Below the pieces are notes generated by a model, which worked only from the letters and a program-made list of their open reading frames with translations, was not told the origin of the DNA and searched no databases. A stretch of 34,239 bases of DNA, taken from positions 1 through 34,239 of IMG/VR virus record IMGVR_UViG_3300011114_000296; one strand, written 5' to 3'. Made by a program: the position numbers and the translations under genes. This DNA comes from a virus. Shown here piece after piece: positions 10,319 through 18,235 of this stretch. Within the stretch, counting starts at the first letter, position 1, and each line of letters opens with the position of its first letter.

Positions 10319-11652
10319 ATATCGTTAAAGTCGAAATCCCATACGCGCCCAGACGGGCGTTTATGCCTTTTCATAACCGCACGCATCGCTGGGCCTGTTT
10401 GGTCGCACACCGGCGAGCCGGTAAGACCGTGGCCGCTATCAACGACATGATCCGCGCTGCCTTTACCAGCAAGGATCAGATGCCGCTTTACGGTTACGTG
10501 GCGCCGTATCGGTCGCAAGCTAAATCAGTCGTTTGGGATTACTTGAAACACTACAGCCGGCCGATCAGCAAGGATGCCAACGAAGCAGAATTAACGGTCA
10601 CGCTGTTGAACAACAGCAAGATCCGGCTATTCGGCGCCGACAATGCAGATGCAATGCGCGGGCTAGGTTTCTCTGGCGTTTACTTGGATGAATTCGGCGA
10701 CTTCAAGCCGTCGGTTTGGGGTAACGTGGTCCGGCCAGCGCTCAGTGACAAACAAGGTTGGTGCGTGTTTGGGGGCACGCCGAAGGGCAAAAACCAGTTT
10801 TACGATATACGCCAAACCGCCGCCAAGCAGAAAGATGACTGGTTCCTGCTTGAGCTGCCGGCCAGCAAGTCAGGTTTGTTACCTGCCACCGAGCTGGATG
10901 CTGCCCGATCGCAACTCTCAAAGGACCAGTTTGACCAAGAATATGAGTGCTCATTTGAGGCCGCGATCCTCGGCGCCTTTTACGGCGTCGAGATGCGCGA
11001 AGCAACCGACACCGGCCGCATCACCCGGGTGGACTACCAGCCAGAGGTGCCTGTGCATACCGCATGGGATTTGGGTTACCGTGACGATACAGCGATCTGG
11101 TTCTATCAGGTCATCCGCGGCGAGATCCATGTCATTGACTATTACGCTGTCAGCGGCGCCAACATCGCTGAGCTGGCCGCGGTCATCACCGGCAAGCCCT
11201 ATCGCTACGGCAAGCACTACCTGCCGCACGACGCCCGCGCCAAGACGCTGGCCGCAAGTGGCAAAAGCGTGATTGAGCAGATGGCCGAGCATCTCGGCAT
11301 CAACAACATGGCGATCGTGCCCGATTTAGGCGTGCAGGACGGCATCCAGGCGGTCAGGATGATGCTGCCGTATACCTGGTTCGACGAGGACCGGTGCAGT
11401 GAGGGCATCGAGGCGCTGCGTCAGTATCAGCGCGAGTACGACGAGGACAAGAAGGCGTTTAGGCAAACGCCTCGGCACGATTGGTGCTCGCACCCGGCAG
11501 ACGCAATGCGAATGCTGGCCATTGCATGGCGAGCCGAACCGACTGTGAAGCCGCCGGATCGGATCAAACCGTTGATGGTTGGACCTGAAAACACAGTAAC
11601 GCTCAACGATATGTGGTCAACAATGAAAACAACTAGGAGTGGCAGATTATGA
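10315..11652 (+). CDS. terL: terminase large subunit
   Basis: A 445-aa packaging motor. The ATPase has Walker A AHRRAGKT (31-38), Walker B VYLDEFGD (120-127) and a coupling-like GTPKGKNQFY (152-161). The RNase H-type nuclease has D250 in AWDLGYRDDTAIW, further acidic D255/D256, and HPADAMRM near residue 410. The start is GTG 10315, which overlaps the small subunit stop as GTGA; a TTG start 15 nt upstream is possible but less convincing. It cuts concatemers and drives DNA into proheads through the portal encoded at 13250. A Walker A with arginines before GKT is normal for this group. Confidence 0.95.
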   Translation: MNIVKVEIPYAPRRAFMPFHNRTHRWACLVAHRRAGKTVAAINDMIRAAFTSKDQMPLYGYVAPYRSQAKSVVWDYLKHYSRPISKDANEAELTVTLLNNSKIRLFGADNADAMRGLGFSGVYLDEFGDFKPSVWGNVVRPALSDKQGWCVFGGTPKGKNQFYDIRQTAAKQKDDWFLLELPASKSGLLPATELDAARSQLSKDQFDQEYECSFEAAILGAFYGVEMREATDTGRITRVDYQPEVPVHTAWDLGYRDDTAIWFYQVIRGEIHVIDYYAVSGANIAELAAVITGKPYRYGKHYLPHDARAKTLAASGKSVIEQMAEHLGINNMAIVPDLGVQDGIQAVRMMLPYTWFDEDRCSEGIEALRQYQREYDEDKKAFRQTPRHDWCSHPADAMRMLAIAWRAEPTVKPPDRIKPLMVGPENTVTLNDMWSTMKTTRSGRL

Positions 11653-11954
11653 GTGGCGTCAACAATCCGTATTCGTATTTCTACGAAACCGTTGCAGCAT
11701 CGCAAACCGCGCAGGTATTGGGCACCACTGGCGCCAAGGGCGACTATTTGCACCGGCTGATCATCACTGTGACGGCCGCAGCAACCAGCACTGTAACGCT
11801 GATCGACAACGCGACTAGCATCGTGATCGTGGCCGCAACGACGCCTGTCGGCATTTACAGCATTGAATTCAATGCGGCGTCACTGTCAGGCGCGTGGAAG
11901 GTCACGACCGGCGCCGGCGCAACTGTGATTGCTGTGGGCAACTTTACGCCATGA
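11649..11954 (+). CDS. small virion-associated beta protein (hypothetical)
   Basis: A 101-aa Thr/Ala/Val-rich protein with alternating beta strands (RLIITVTAAATSTVTLID, IVIVAATTP) and a C-terminal GAGATVIAVGNFTP. The composition is that of phage structural beta-sandwich proteins such as decoration or neck proteins. It is tightly coupled to the terminase (ATGA overlap, AGGAG upstream). No catalytic motif. It resembles in style the products at 15677, 21159 and 21518, so related surface roles are possible. Confidence 0.6.
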   Translation: MSGVNNPYSYFYETVAASQTAQVLGTTGAKGDYLHRLIITVTAAATSTVTLIDNATSIVIVAATTPVGIYSIEFNAASLSGAWKVTTGAGATVIAVGNFTP

Positions 11955-12109
11955 ACAAACCTGGGCTTTATGCCAACATTTTAGCAAAGCAAGAACGCAT
12001 CAAAGCGGGATCTGGCGAGCGTATGCGTAAGCCGGGCACGCCTGGTGCGCCGACTGCTGCCGCTTTCAAAGAATCAGCAAAGACCGTAAAGCCTGAGAAT
12101 AAAAAATGA
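11951..12109 (+). CDS. small basic protein (52 aa)
   Basis: MNKPGLYANILAKQERIKAGSGERMRKPGTPGAPT opens a short, Lys/Arg- and Pro/Gly-rich product. The YANILAKQERIKAGSGERMRKPG core recurs in tiny phage proteins located next to the portal gene. The start overlaps the previous stop (ATGA) and its own stop overlaps the next start, so it is probably translated. An upstream in-frame start at 11894 would lie inside the preceding gene and is not needed. Role unknown; probably disordered and nucleic-acid- or capsid-binding. Confidence 0.6.
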   Translation: MNKPGLYANILAKQERIKAGSGERMRKPGTPGAPTAAAFKESAKTVKPENKK

Positions 12110-12393
12110 CAGCCGCTTGGACGCGCAAAGAGGGCAAGAACGCTGCTGGTGGACTCAACGCCAAAGGCCGAGCCTCTTACAAAGCCGAAACAGGCGGCAC
12201 GCTCAAAGCGCCTGTAAAGGCCGGCGACAACCCGCGGCGTGCCAGTTTCCTTGCCCGCATGGGCGGTATGCCGGGTCCGATGGAGAAGAACGGCGAGCCG
12301 ACACGCTTGGCGCTTGCACTCAAAGCATGGGGCGCATCTAGCAAAGCAGACGCCAAGAGCAAAGCCGCAGCAATATCAGGAAGGAATAAATAA
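12106..12393 (+). CDS. DUF6321-like phage protein
   Basis: A 95-aa basic protein with the signature WTRKEGKNAAGGLNAKGRASY near the N-terminus, then GDNPRRASFLARMGGMPGP and the final LKAWGASSKADAKSKAAAI. This order matches small phage proteins grouped as DUF6321. Highly basic and rich in Gly/Ala/Lys, it may be partly disordered and bind DNA in the prohead, but its function is not established. ATGA overlap upstream and TAATG overlap downstream place it firmly in the packaging-portal operon. Confidence 0.75.
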   Translation: MTAAWTRKEGKNAAGGLNAKGRASYKAETGGTLKAPVKAGDNPRRASFLARMGGMPGPMEKNGEPTRLALALKAWGASSKADAKSKAAAISGRNK

Positions 12394-13250
12394 TGGCCGA
12401 CGCCAACAGACTGGCGGCTGCGCTGCGATACCAGCAGCAAATGGATGACGCGCTTCCGATGGAGGGCCGCGCAACTTTTTTGCCTTTTCGTGACACATTG
12501 CCTGGTTCCGTAATGAATAAAGGAGAATTTGCATTGCCGGGTATTGTTGCTGGCGCTATAAATGCAATAACGGCACCGCGGCGAGCTATGCAAGGCGGTT
12601 ATGAAACAGATGAAGCCGGCAACATAACGCCAAAATTCAATGCGCCCGAGGAAGCAATGAATGTTGCGGGCAATTTGATGGGCGGCGGCATGGCAATTGG
12701 TAGGGCGCCAGCAGGTTCATTAGGAATGAACGTAACAAGAGCAGGAAGAATTCCAGAAACCGCTTCTGACGTTTCAAAACTTGCTGATTTGCTTGAAAAA
12801 AGAGCAGCATCAGCAGGCATTGAAATGGCAACAGACAAAAGCAGGATAAGTCCGTCTAGATACATTGAATTTACAAAACCTGACGGCGAACCGTATAAAG
12901 TTCGGATAAGCAACCATTTAGATGTTCATAAAGGCAACAATATAAGCGTTGATCCTCATTCAATGAATACATTTGAAGAAGCAATTTCTTTGCTTAAAGA
13001 AAATGGGATTCCTATTCCCGATAGAAAAATTATAGACAGGTCTTTGAATAACCAAACAAATAAAGCGTGGCTTTGGTCACAATTTCAAAGCAAAGAAAAA
13101 CCATTTTATAAACTTGGAAGTCAAGAATATAGAGAGGCAAGTGATTACGTAAATACGCTTTATGATAAACAAAAAAATAAAACGCTTACTAAACAAGACA
13201 TAGATAAATTTTATGCAATATATCGCAATAAAAGCGCAGAGGAAAAGTAA
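12393..13250 (+). CDS. chimeric virion-type protein with AT-rich C-terminal domain
   Basis: A 285-aa protein of two parts. Residues 1-110 resemble central regions of phage internal or polyvalent proteins: PGIVAGAINAITAPRRAMQGGYE, then PEEAMNVAGNLMGGGMAIGRA, with Gly/Ala hydrophobic stretches. From about residue 115 (near 12740) base composition becomes AT-rich and the residues become Lys/Asn/Ile-rich. That part carries a mixed alpha/beta domain (SRYIEFTKPDGEPYKVRIS, NISVDP) and a helical tail. The break in composition suggests an exchanged C-terminal cargo domain. GGAAGGAATAAATA precedes ATG 12393. Possible delivery of an effector with the virion is a hypothesis; the domain family is not recognised. 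Confidence 0.6.
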   Translation: MADANRLAAALRYQQQMDDALPMEGRATFLPFRDTLPGSVMNKGEFALPGIVAGAINAITAPRRAMQGGYETDEAGNITPKFNAPEEAMNVAGNLMGGGMAIGRAPAGSLGMNVTRAGRIPETASDVSKLADLLEKRAASAGIEMATDKSRISPSRYIEFTKPDGEPYKVRISNHLDVHKGNNISVDPHSMNTFEEAISLLKENGIPIPDRKIIDRSLNNQTNKAWLWSQFQSKEKPFYKLGSQEYREASDYVNTLYDKQKNKTLTKQDIDKFYAIYRNKSAEEK

Positions 13251-15490
13251 TGGAACACACTGCAACCGGCGTGCAAAAATACTTGAATATCGTTAGCCAA
13301 TACGACAACGAATTCAAGAAATGGGAAGCGCGGGCAGAGAAAATCGTCAAACGTTATCGTGACGACAACCGCAGCTCACACACGAACGAAACCGCAAAAT
13401 TCAACATTTTGTGGTCGAACGTGCAGACGTTGATTCCTGCCGTTTACGCCAAGCTGCCGAAAGCGAGCGCCGAGCGCAGGTTTGGGGATAACGATCCTGT
13501 CGGCCGCGTGGCGAGCGAAATCATTGAGCGTGCGCTTGATTACGAGATCGAGCACTATCCTGACTTTCGCGCCACAATGCGCTATGCCGTTGAGGATCGC
13601 TTCCTCGGAGGCCGCGGCACCGCCTGGGTGCGCTACGAACCGCACGTTCGCACACTTGACACACCCGAAGATGGTTTGCAGGTTACAGAGGACATAGACG
13701 ATGAGCCAGCAGAAACCCCCGAAGGCGCCGAGAATCCCGAGAACCAGGACTACACCGCAGGCGAAACCGAGCCGCAAGAAGAAATCGAATACGAGTGCGC
13801 CCCCACCGATTACGTTCACTGGAAAGATTTTGGCCATTCTGTTGCGCGCACTTGGGAGGAAGTAACCTGCGTTTGGCGTTGGGTCTACATGACACGCGAG
13901 GCGCTCACAGAGCGATTCGGCGAAAAGATGTCAAAAAAGATTCCGTTAGATTCAGGACCAGAAACGCTCAAGACTTATGGCCAAAGCAATAAAGAGCGCA
14001 CCCGCGCCAAGATTTGCGAGCTGTGGGATAAAGAAACCGGCAAGGTTTACTGGTTCACGAAAAACTACGCCGAGCTGATCGACGAGCGCGACGATCCTCT
14101 TGAGCTTGAGGGCTTTTTCCCTTGCAGCAAACCGCTCTACAGCACCACGACCAGCGACACGCTGATTCCGGTGCCGGACTTCGTGCTTTATCAGGACCAG
14201 GCCAACGAGCTGGATATTTTGTCAGACCGTATTGACGGACTGGTTAAAGCACTGCGGATTCGTGGTGTCTATGACGCCAGCCAGCCTGCGCTGCAACGCC
14301 TGTTGACTGAGGGCGATAACAACACGCTGATCCCAGTCGATAAATGGATGCAATTTAGCGAGAAAGGCGGGCTTAAGGGCGCCATCGACATTTTGCCAAT
14401 TGACGAGCTGGCTAATGCGCTCTTGAACTGTTACCGGGCACGCACCGAGATCAAGGCGCAGATTTACGAGATCACCGGAATTTCCGACATTATCCGCGGC
14501 GCCTCGGCAGCATCAGAAACCGCAACCGCGCAACAGATCAAAGGCCAATACGCCGGCCTGCGCCTGCGCTCGATGCAGGAAGAGGTCGCGCTGTTTGCCA
14601 GCGAGCTGATTCGGCTAAAAGCGCAGGTCATGTGCAGCAAATTCCAACCGCAAACGATCTTGGCCTATGCCGCTGCCGGTCAGATGAGCCAGCCGGACCA
14701 GCAGATGATCCCGCAAGCAATGCAACTGATGCAGGACAATCCGCTGCGGAACTTCCGCATCGAGGTCGATGCCGACAGCCTGGTGCAGCTGGATGAGCAA
14801 CAGAACAAGCGCGATCGCGTGGAATTCCTGACCGCATTCGGTGGATTTATGAAAGAAGCATTGCCGGTCGGCCAGCAATCGCCTGAGATGGTGCCGATGC
14901 TGGTTGAGCTGATTAAATTCGGCATCGGTGGATTCAAACAGGCCAAACCGATCGAGGGCGTGCTCGATGTGGCGCTTGAGCAGATGAAACAAAAACAACA
15001 GCAATCTGCCGGCCAGCCGCCGCAGCCCAGCCCTGAGATGATCAAAATGCAGGCTGACACGCAATCCGCCCAAGCGAAAGCGCAGGCCGAAATGCAGATC
15101 GAGCAAATGAAGATGCAGCACGCCGCGCAGCTTGAACAACAAAAGCTGCAATTCGAGGGCCAGCTCAAAGCAGCCGAGCTGAAAGCGGCGCACGAGCGCA
15201 CCGAGCTAGAAGCAGCGACCAAGATCATGGTGGCAAGGATCGGCGCAAACCCGGGTCTGGATATACCGTTGATCGAAGCGCAACAGGCGGCAAGCGAAAA
15301 GGTTAGCGCCGAGCTAGGCGATAACGTGAAAATGGCCATTGATCACATGGCGCAGATGCACGAAAACATGGCAAACATGCATGGCGAAACCATGAACCGG
15401 ATTGGCGGCGTGATGCAGACCTTGGCGGCACCTAAACGCATCGTGCGCGGGCCTGACGGCAAAGCAGTCGGCGTGGAGGTGGCAGCATGA
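13250..15490 (+). CDS. portal (head-tail connector) protein
   Basis: A 746-aa protein of podovirus portal type. The N-terminal KYLNIVSQYDNEFKKWEARAEKIVKRYRDD helix, NILWSNVQTLIPAVYAKLP and the RFLGGRGTAWVRYEP strand are characteristic of this group. An acidic linker (about 140-185) interrupts the body. Residues 560-640 form a long Gln/Met/Ala/Glu-rich coiled coil that probably builds the portal barrel inside the head. Twelve copies would form the ring through which terminase pumps DNA and to which the adaptor binds. GAGGAAAAGTAATGG gives both RBS and TAATG overlap with the previous gene. Confidence 0.9.
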   Translation: MEHTATGVQKYLNIVSQYDNEFKKWEARAEKIVKRYRDDNRSSHTNETAKFNILWSNVQTLIPAVYAKLPKASAERRFGDNDPVGRVASEIIERALDYEIEHYPDFRATMRYAVEDRFLGGRGTAWVRYEPHVRTLDTPEDGLQVTEDIDDEPAETPEGAENPENQDYTAGETEPQEEIEYECAPTDYVHWKDFGHSVARTWEEVTCVWRWVYMTREALTERFGEKMSKKIPLDSGPETLKTYGQSNKERTRAKICELWDKETGKVYWFTKNYAELIDERDDPLELEGFFPCSKPLYSTTTSDTLIPVPDFVLYQDQANELDILSDRIDGLVKALRIRGVYDASQPALQRLLTEGDNNTLIPVDKWMQFSEKGGLKGAIDILPIDELANALLNCYRARTEIKAQIYEITGISDIIRGASAASETATAQQIKGQYAGLRLRSMQEEVALFASELIRLKAQVMCSKFQPQTILAYAAAGQMSQPDQQMIPQAMQLMQDNPLRNFRIEVDADSLVQLDEQQNKRDRVEFLTAFGGFMKEALPVGQQSPEMVPMLVELIKFGIGGFKQAKPIEGVLDVALEQMKQKQQQSAGQPPQPSPEMIKMQADTQSAQAKAQAEMQIEQMKMQHAAQLEQQKLQFEGQLKAAELKAAHERTELEAATKIMVARIGANPGLDIPLIEAQQAASEKVSAELGDNVKMAIDHMAQMHENMANMHGETMNRIGGVMQTLAAPKRIVRGPDGKAVGVEVAA

Positions 15491-15684
15491 TCGTCACCAC
15501 GACTAAAGGCGACATGGACGATTCACTGCTCGAAAAACGAGAGGGATCGGTCAACAACGACAACGAGAGCACGACATGGGTTGAATACTGGCTGGCCGAT
15601 GAGCTGGTGCACAGATCCGCGCATGTCAGATTGAAAAAACCGATGGTTTCAACATCCGAGGCGGGGAGTTTCAAAAATGGCTAA
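15487..15684 (+). CDS. small hypothetical protein (65 aa)
   Basis: A short acidic-to-neutral protein with MDDSLLEKREGSVNNDNEST and a following TTWVEYWLADELVHRSAHVRLKKP strand pair. It overlaps the portal stop (ATGA) and its own end overlaps the next gene by 8 nt, so it is embedded in the structural operon. Similar short WVEYWxxxELVHRSAHVRL proteins occur beside portals, from memory. Perhaps a neck or decoration accessory; no function can be assigned. Confidence 0.6.
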   Translation: MIVTTTKGDMDDSLLEKREGSVNNDNESTTWVEYWLADELVHRSAHVRLKKPMVSTSEAGSFKNG

Positions 15685-16132
15685 CACGCAAGCAATGTGC
15701 ACTAGTTTCAAAACAGAAATCCTCTCCGGCATCCACGCGCTGGGAACGACTGTTATTCGGGCCGGAACGGGGGCAGACACCTTAAAAGCTGCGCTGTATC
15801 TGGCAAGTGCTACTGTAAACGCTGCCACGACTGCATACAGCGCCACTGGCGAGGTTTCTGGCGCTGGTTATAGTGCCGGTGGGGTCACAGCGACAAACGC
15901 CACAGCGCCCACCTCAAGCGGAACTACAGCCTACTGGACGCCGAGCGCGAGTTTTACATACACGACCGTCACGCTCACCACTTCATTTGATTGCGTGCTT
16001 GTATACAACAGCACTCAATCCAACAAAGCAATCAGCGTGCACACTTTCGGCGCCCAAACGATCACCGCGGGAACTATCGTGTTAAGCATGCCGACGAATG
16101 ACAGCACTAATGCACTTATCCGCATTGCCTAA
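15677..16132 (+). CDS. structural beta protein, decoration-like
   Basis: A 151-aa Thr/Ala/Ser-rich protein with phrases typical of phage head-associated proteins: GTTVIRAGTGADTLKAALYLASAT, a SGTTAYWTPSASFTYTTVTL strand pair, LVYNSTQSNKAISVHTFG and a closing MPTNDSTNALIRIA. It is almost all beta, without catalytic motifs. I would place it among head decoration or head-completion proteins. It overlaps the preceding gene by 8 nt and is followed 3 nt later by a repeat-containing protein. Confidence 0.7.
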   Translation: MANTQAMCTSFKTEILSGIHALGTTVIRAGTGADTLKAALYLASATVNAATTAYSATGEVSGAGYSAGGVTATNATAPTSSGTTAYWTPSASFTYTTVTLTTSFDCVLVYNSTQSNKAISVHTFGAQTITAGTIVLSMPTNDSTNALIRIA

Positions 16133-16135
16133 TTC

Positions 16136-16858
16136 ATGGCACAGGGCGCATGGGATACCGGCACCTGGGATGCTGCTTTATGGGATTCCCTGCCCATCAC
16201 CGGCAATTCTGTTACAGGATCGCCGGGTAGTGTCGGCGTTGCCGCAACTGTTTTACTTACGGGGAACGCCGCAACCGGCGCAGCCGGTACCGTTACGGCC
16301 GCCGCGACCATTCCGATTACCGGAACCGGCGCCACGACGGCCGTCGGCACAGTCGGCGCGACCGTTACCATCGCGCTATCCGGCGTGCAGGCAACGGGTC
16401 AGGTTGGCAGCGAGGGCGAAGCTACAACGGTTCCTGTTACAGGCGCCGAGGCAACCGGCGCCGCGGGCACTGTTGGCCTGGTCATCACGGTTTCACTGTC
16501 TGGAAATGACGCAACCGGATCAGCCGGCACTGTTACGCCGAGCGCACCGCCGCCCATCGTCATCATTGACGACACGCACGACGGCCGGCGCTTTAAAGAG
16601 CAGCTCGAACGCGAGCGCAAACTCAGAGAAAAGAAAAAACAGGCAATCCTTGATGCTTTTGAGCGCATTGTCGAAGGCCGGCCAGAGATCGCCGAGGAAA
16701 TCGCCGCGCCTTATGTCGTCACGCAACCAAAGGCCAAGTCGGCGCCCACTGGTCCAACAATCAATTATGACGCGCTGTTTGCCGATTTGGACCGCGTGCA
16801 GCGGATCTGGGATACACACCTTGAACTTGACGACGAGGACGTTTTGACACTGCTATGA
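16136..16858 (+). CDS. virion protein with six ~20-aa beta repeats and helical tail
   Basis: A 240-aa protein. After an aromatic WDTGTWDAALWDS start, residues about 20-140 hold six imperfect repeats of about 20 residues with consensus (I/L/V)(T/S)G-x2-ATG-x2-GTVG-x4-V. Gly/Thr turns and strands suggest a beta-solenoid or stacked hairpins. A Pro-rich hinge leads to a highly charged helix (FKEQLERERKLREKKKQA) and an acidic end. The repeat-plus-coil plan suits a fibre or spike-like decoration anchored by its helical end. Its position beside portal and scaffold genes supports a virion role. Stop and next start overlap (ATGA). Confidence 0.65.
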   Translation: MAQGAWDTGTWDAALWDSLPITGNSVTGSPGSVGVAATVLLTGNAATGAAGTVTAAATIPITGTGATTAVGTVGATVTIALSGVQATGQVGSEGEATTVPVTGAEATGAAGTVGLVITVSLSGNDATGSAGTVTPSAPPPIVIIDDTHDGRRFKEQLERERKLREKKKQAILDAFERIVEGRPEIAEEIAAPYVVTQPKAKSAPTGPTINYDALFADLDRVQRIWDTHLELDDEDVLTLL

Positions 16859-17184
16859 GAAAACAATACGTGCAAATCAATGGCGAGCTGATCGAGAAGA
16901 TCGATTACTACACAGATCCGCTGGCGCCGATCGTGATGCCCGACATTCAGCCGTATCAGTCGATGGCAGACGGCAGCATGATCACCAGCCGCAGCCAGCA
17001 CCGCGAGCACTTGCGGGCGCATAACTGCATTGAGATTGGCAACGAAAGCATGGAAACCAAAGTCGCACCTCCAAAAGACAGCCGGCGCGAGATCCTGCGG
17101 GCGCAGCTCGCCAATATGACGCACGACCAGGCTAATAAAATGCTTGCCAAAGCGCGAGATGATTTACGTTTCACCCGTCGTTAA
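16855..17184 (+). CDS. conserved phage protein before the scaffold
   Basis: A 109-aa protein with N-terminal KQYVQINGELIEK strands, then MPDIQPYQSMADGSMITSRSQHREHLRAHNCIEIGNE, a segment I recall from small phage proteins encoded between portal and scaffold. A C-terminal amphipathic helix (SRREILRAQLANMTHDQANKML) follows. H and C residues in HREHLRAHNC could bind metal. It overlaps the previous gene (ATGA) and is followed 26 nt later by the scaffold. Probably a head-assembly accessory; function unknown. Confidence 0.65.
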   Translation: MRKQYVQINGELIEKIDYYTDPLAPIVMPDIQPYQSMADGSMITSRSQHREHLRAHNCIEIGNESMETKVAPPKDSRREILRAQLANMTHDQANKMLAKARDDLRFTRR

Positions 17185-17210
17185 ACCATAACCCCCACAG
17201 GGAGAAGCAA

Positions 17211-18212
17211 ATGTCAGACCTGAACGAGATAGTGCCAGTCGAAAACGCAGACGCACGCCGCGAGCTGCTTTCAGCGCAGTTTGATGAGGTTGAGGCCGCA
17301 GCGCCTGAACCTGAAAGAGCGCAACCCGCGCAGGCCGAAAAGCCGCGGGATGAGGTCGGCAAGTTTGCGAAAGCAACCGCCGCCGCACCGACTGAGGAAA
17401 AGACTGAAGAAGATCCGGTCTGGCGCCGCCCGCCGGCAAGCTGGAAAAAGGACTATCACGAGACTTGGAATCTGGCAGACGACAAGCTGAAACAATACGC
17501 TTGGCAACGCGAAAGCGAAATGAAAGCCGGTGTCGAGCCGCTGATTAGCAAAGCCCAGTTTGCAGACCAGATGCAGGAGGTTTTGAACCCCTACATGAAT
17601 ACCATTCAGGGTTTGGGCATTGACGCGCCGAAAGCAGTTAAGGCACTGATGGAGGCCGATCACGCACTGAGATACAGCAATCCGCAAGAGAAACGGCAGT
17701 ATTTTGCTAGACTGGCGCAATCGTACGGTGTAAATTTGAACGAAATGGGTAACGACCTGCCACAACAGGCCGTTGATCCGACGATCTACGCACTTCAAAA
17801 CGAGCTTAATAACGTTCGCGGAGAAGTGATGGGATGGAAACAGCAGCAAGAGCAACAGCAGAATCAAGCCTTACTTGGCGAAATCAACAATTTCAGCCAG
17901 AAGGCCGAACACTTCGAGGAAGCACGCCCAGCCATGATCCAGCTTCTACAAAGCGGCATGGCAACGGATCTCGATGACGCGTACGAAAAAGCAATACGCT
18001 TAAACCCCGAACTTTTTGATGCTGTCCAAAGTGGCCGACAAGCCGAAGTGGATGCGGCGAAAAGGGCAGCAGCTAATACTGCGGCGAAGCGGGCAAGGGC
18101 GGCAGCGGTATCCGTGAAAGGTTCCACACCCGGCACCGTTACAAATACCAAAGCGCAAGATCGCCGGTCGTTGCTTGCCGAACAATTCGACAACATAAGC
18201 GACCGACTCTGA
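17211..18212 (+). CDS. capsid scaffolding protein
   Basis: A 333-aa charged, Ala/Gln/Glu-rich, mostly helical protein immediately before the major capsid gene. The N-terminal 70 residues are acidic, Pro-rich and disordered. PPASWKKDYHETWNLADDKLKQY and WQRESEMKAGVEPLI are typical of podovirus scaffolds. A Gln-rich coiled coil (about 205-225) and a basic Ala/Arg-rich segment near 290 follow, and the latter could be the capsid-binding tail. Scaffolds guide prohead assembly and leave before or during DNA packaging. CAGGGAGAAGCAA precedes ATG 17211. Confidence 0.85.
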   Translation: MSDLNEIVPVENADARRELLSAQFDEVEAAAPEPERAQPAQAEKPRDEVGKFAKATAAAPTEEKTEEDPVWRRPPASWKKDYHETWNLADDKLKQYAWQRESEMKAGVEPLISKAQFADQMQEVLNPYMNTIQGLGIDAPKAVKALMEADHALRYSNPQEKRQYFARLAQSYGVNLNEMGNDLPQQAVDPTIYALQNELNNVRGEVMGWKQQQEQQQNQALLGEINNFSQKAEHFEEARPAMIQLLQSGMATDLDDAYEKAIRLNPELFDAVQSGRQAEVDAAKRAAANTAAKRARAAAVSVKGSTPGTVTNTKAQDRRSLLAEQFDNISDRL

Positions 18213-18235
18213 TAATTTTCTAAGGAGCTTTTATT

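Noticed and set aside
10688-11272. A 194-aa second-frame ORF inside the terminase
   Set aside because: Unlike the nested ORF in the methyltransferase it has no good RBS and a random Ser/Arg/Pro-rich translation.
14615-15339. Long minus-strand ORFs (192 and 219 aa) opposite the portal gene
   Set aside because: They mirror the Gln/Ala/Glu coiled coil of the portal, giving Leu/Cys/Ser-rich low-complexity translations without RBS or motifs.
16098-16847. A 249-aa plus-frame ORF overlapping the repeat protein
   Set aside because: Its translation is Arg/Pro/Ser-rich, typical of a shifted GC-rich repeat, and it starts inside the previous gene without an RBS. The 240-aa frame has organised repeats and coupling.
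17271-17867. A 198-aa minus-strand ORF opposite the scaffold gene
   Set aside because: Leu/Phe/Arg-rich complement of a charged coiled-coil gene; no RBS, motif or coupling.
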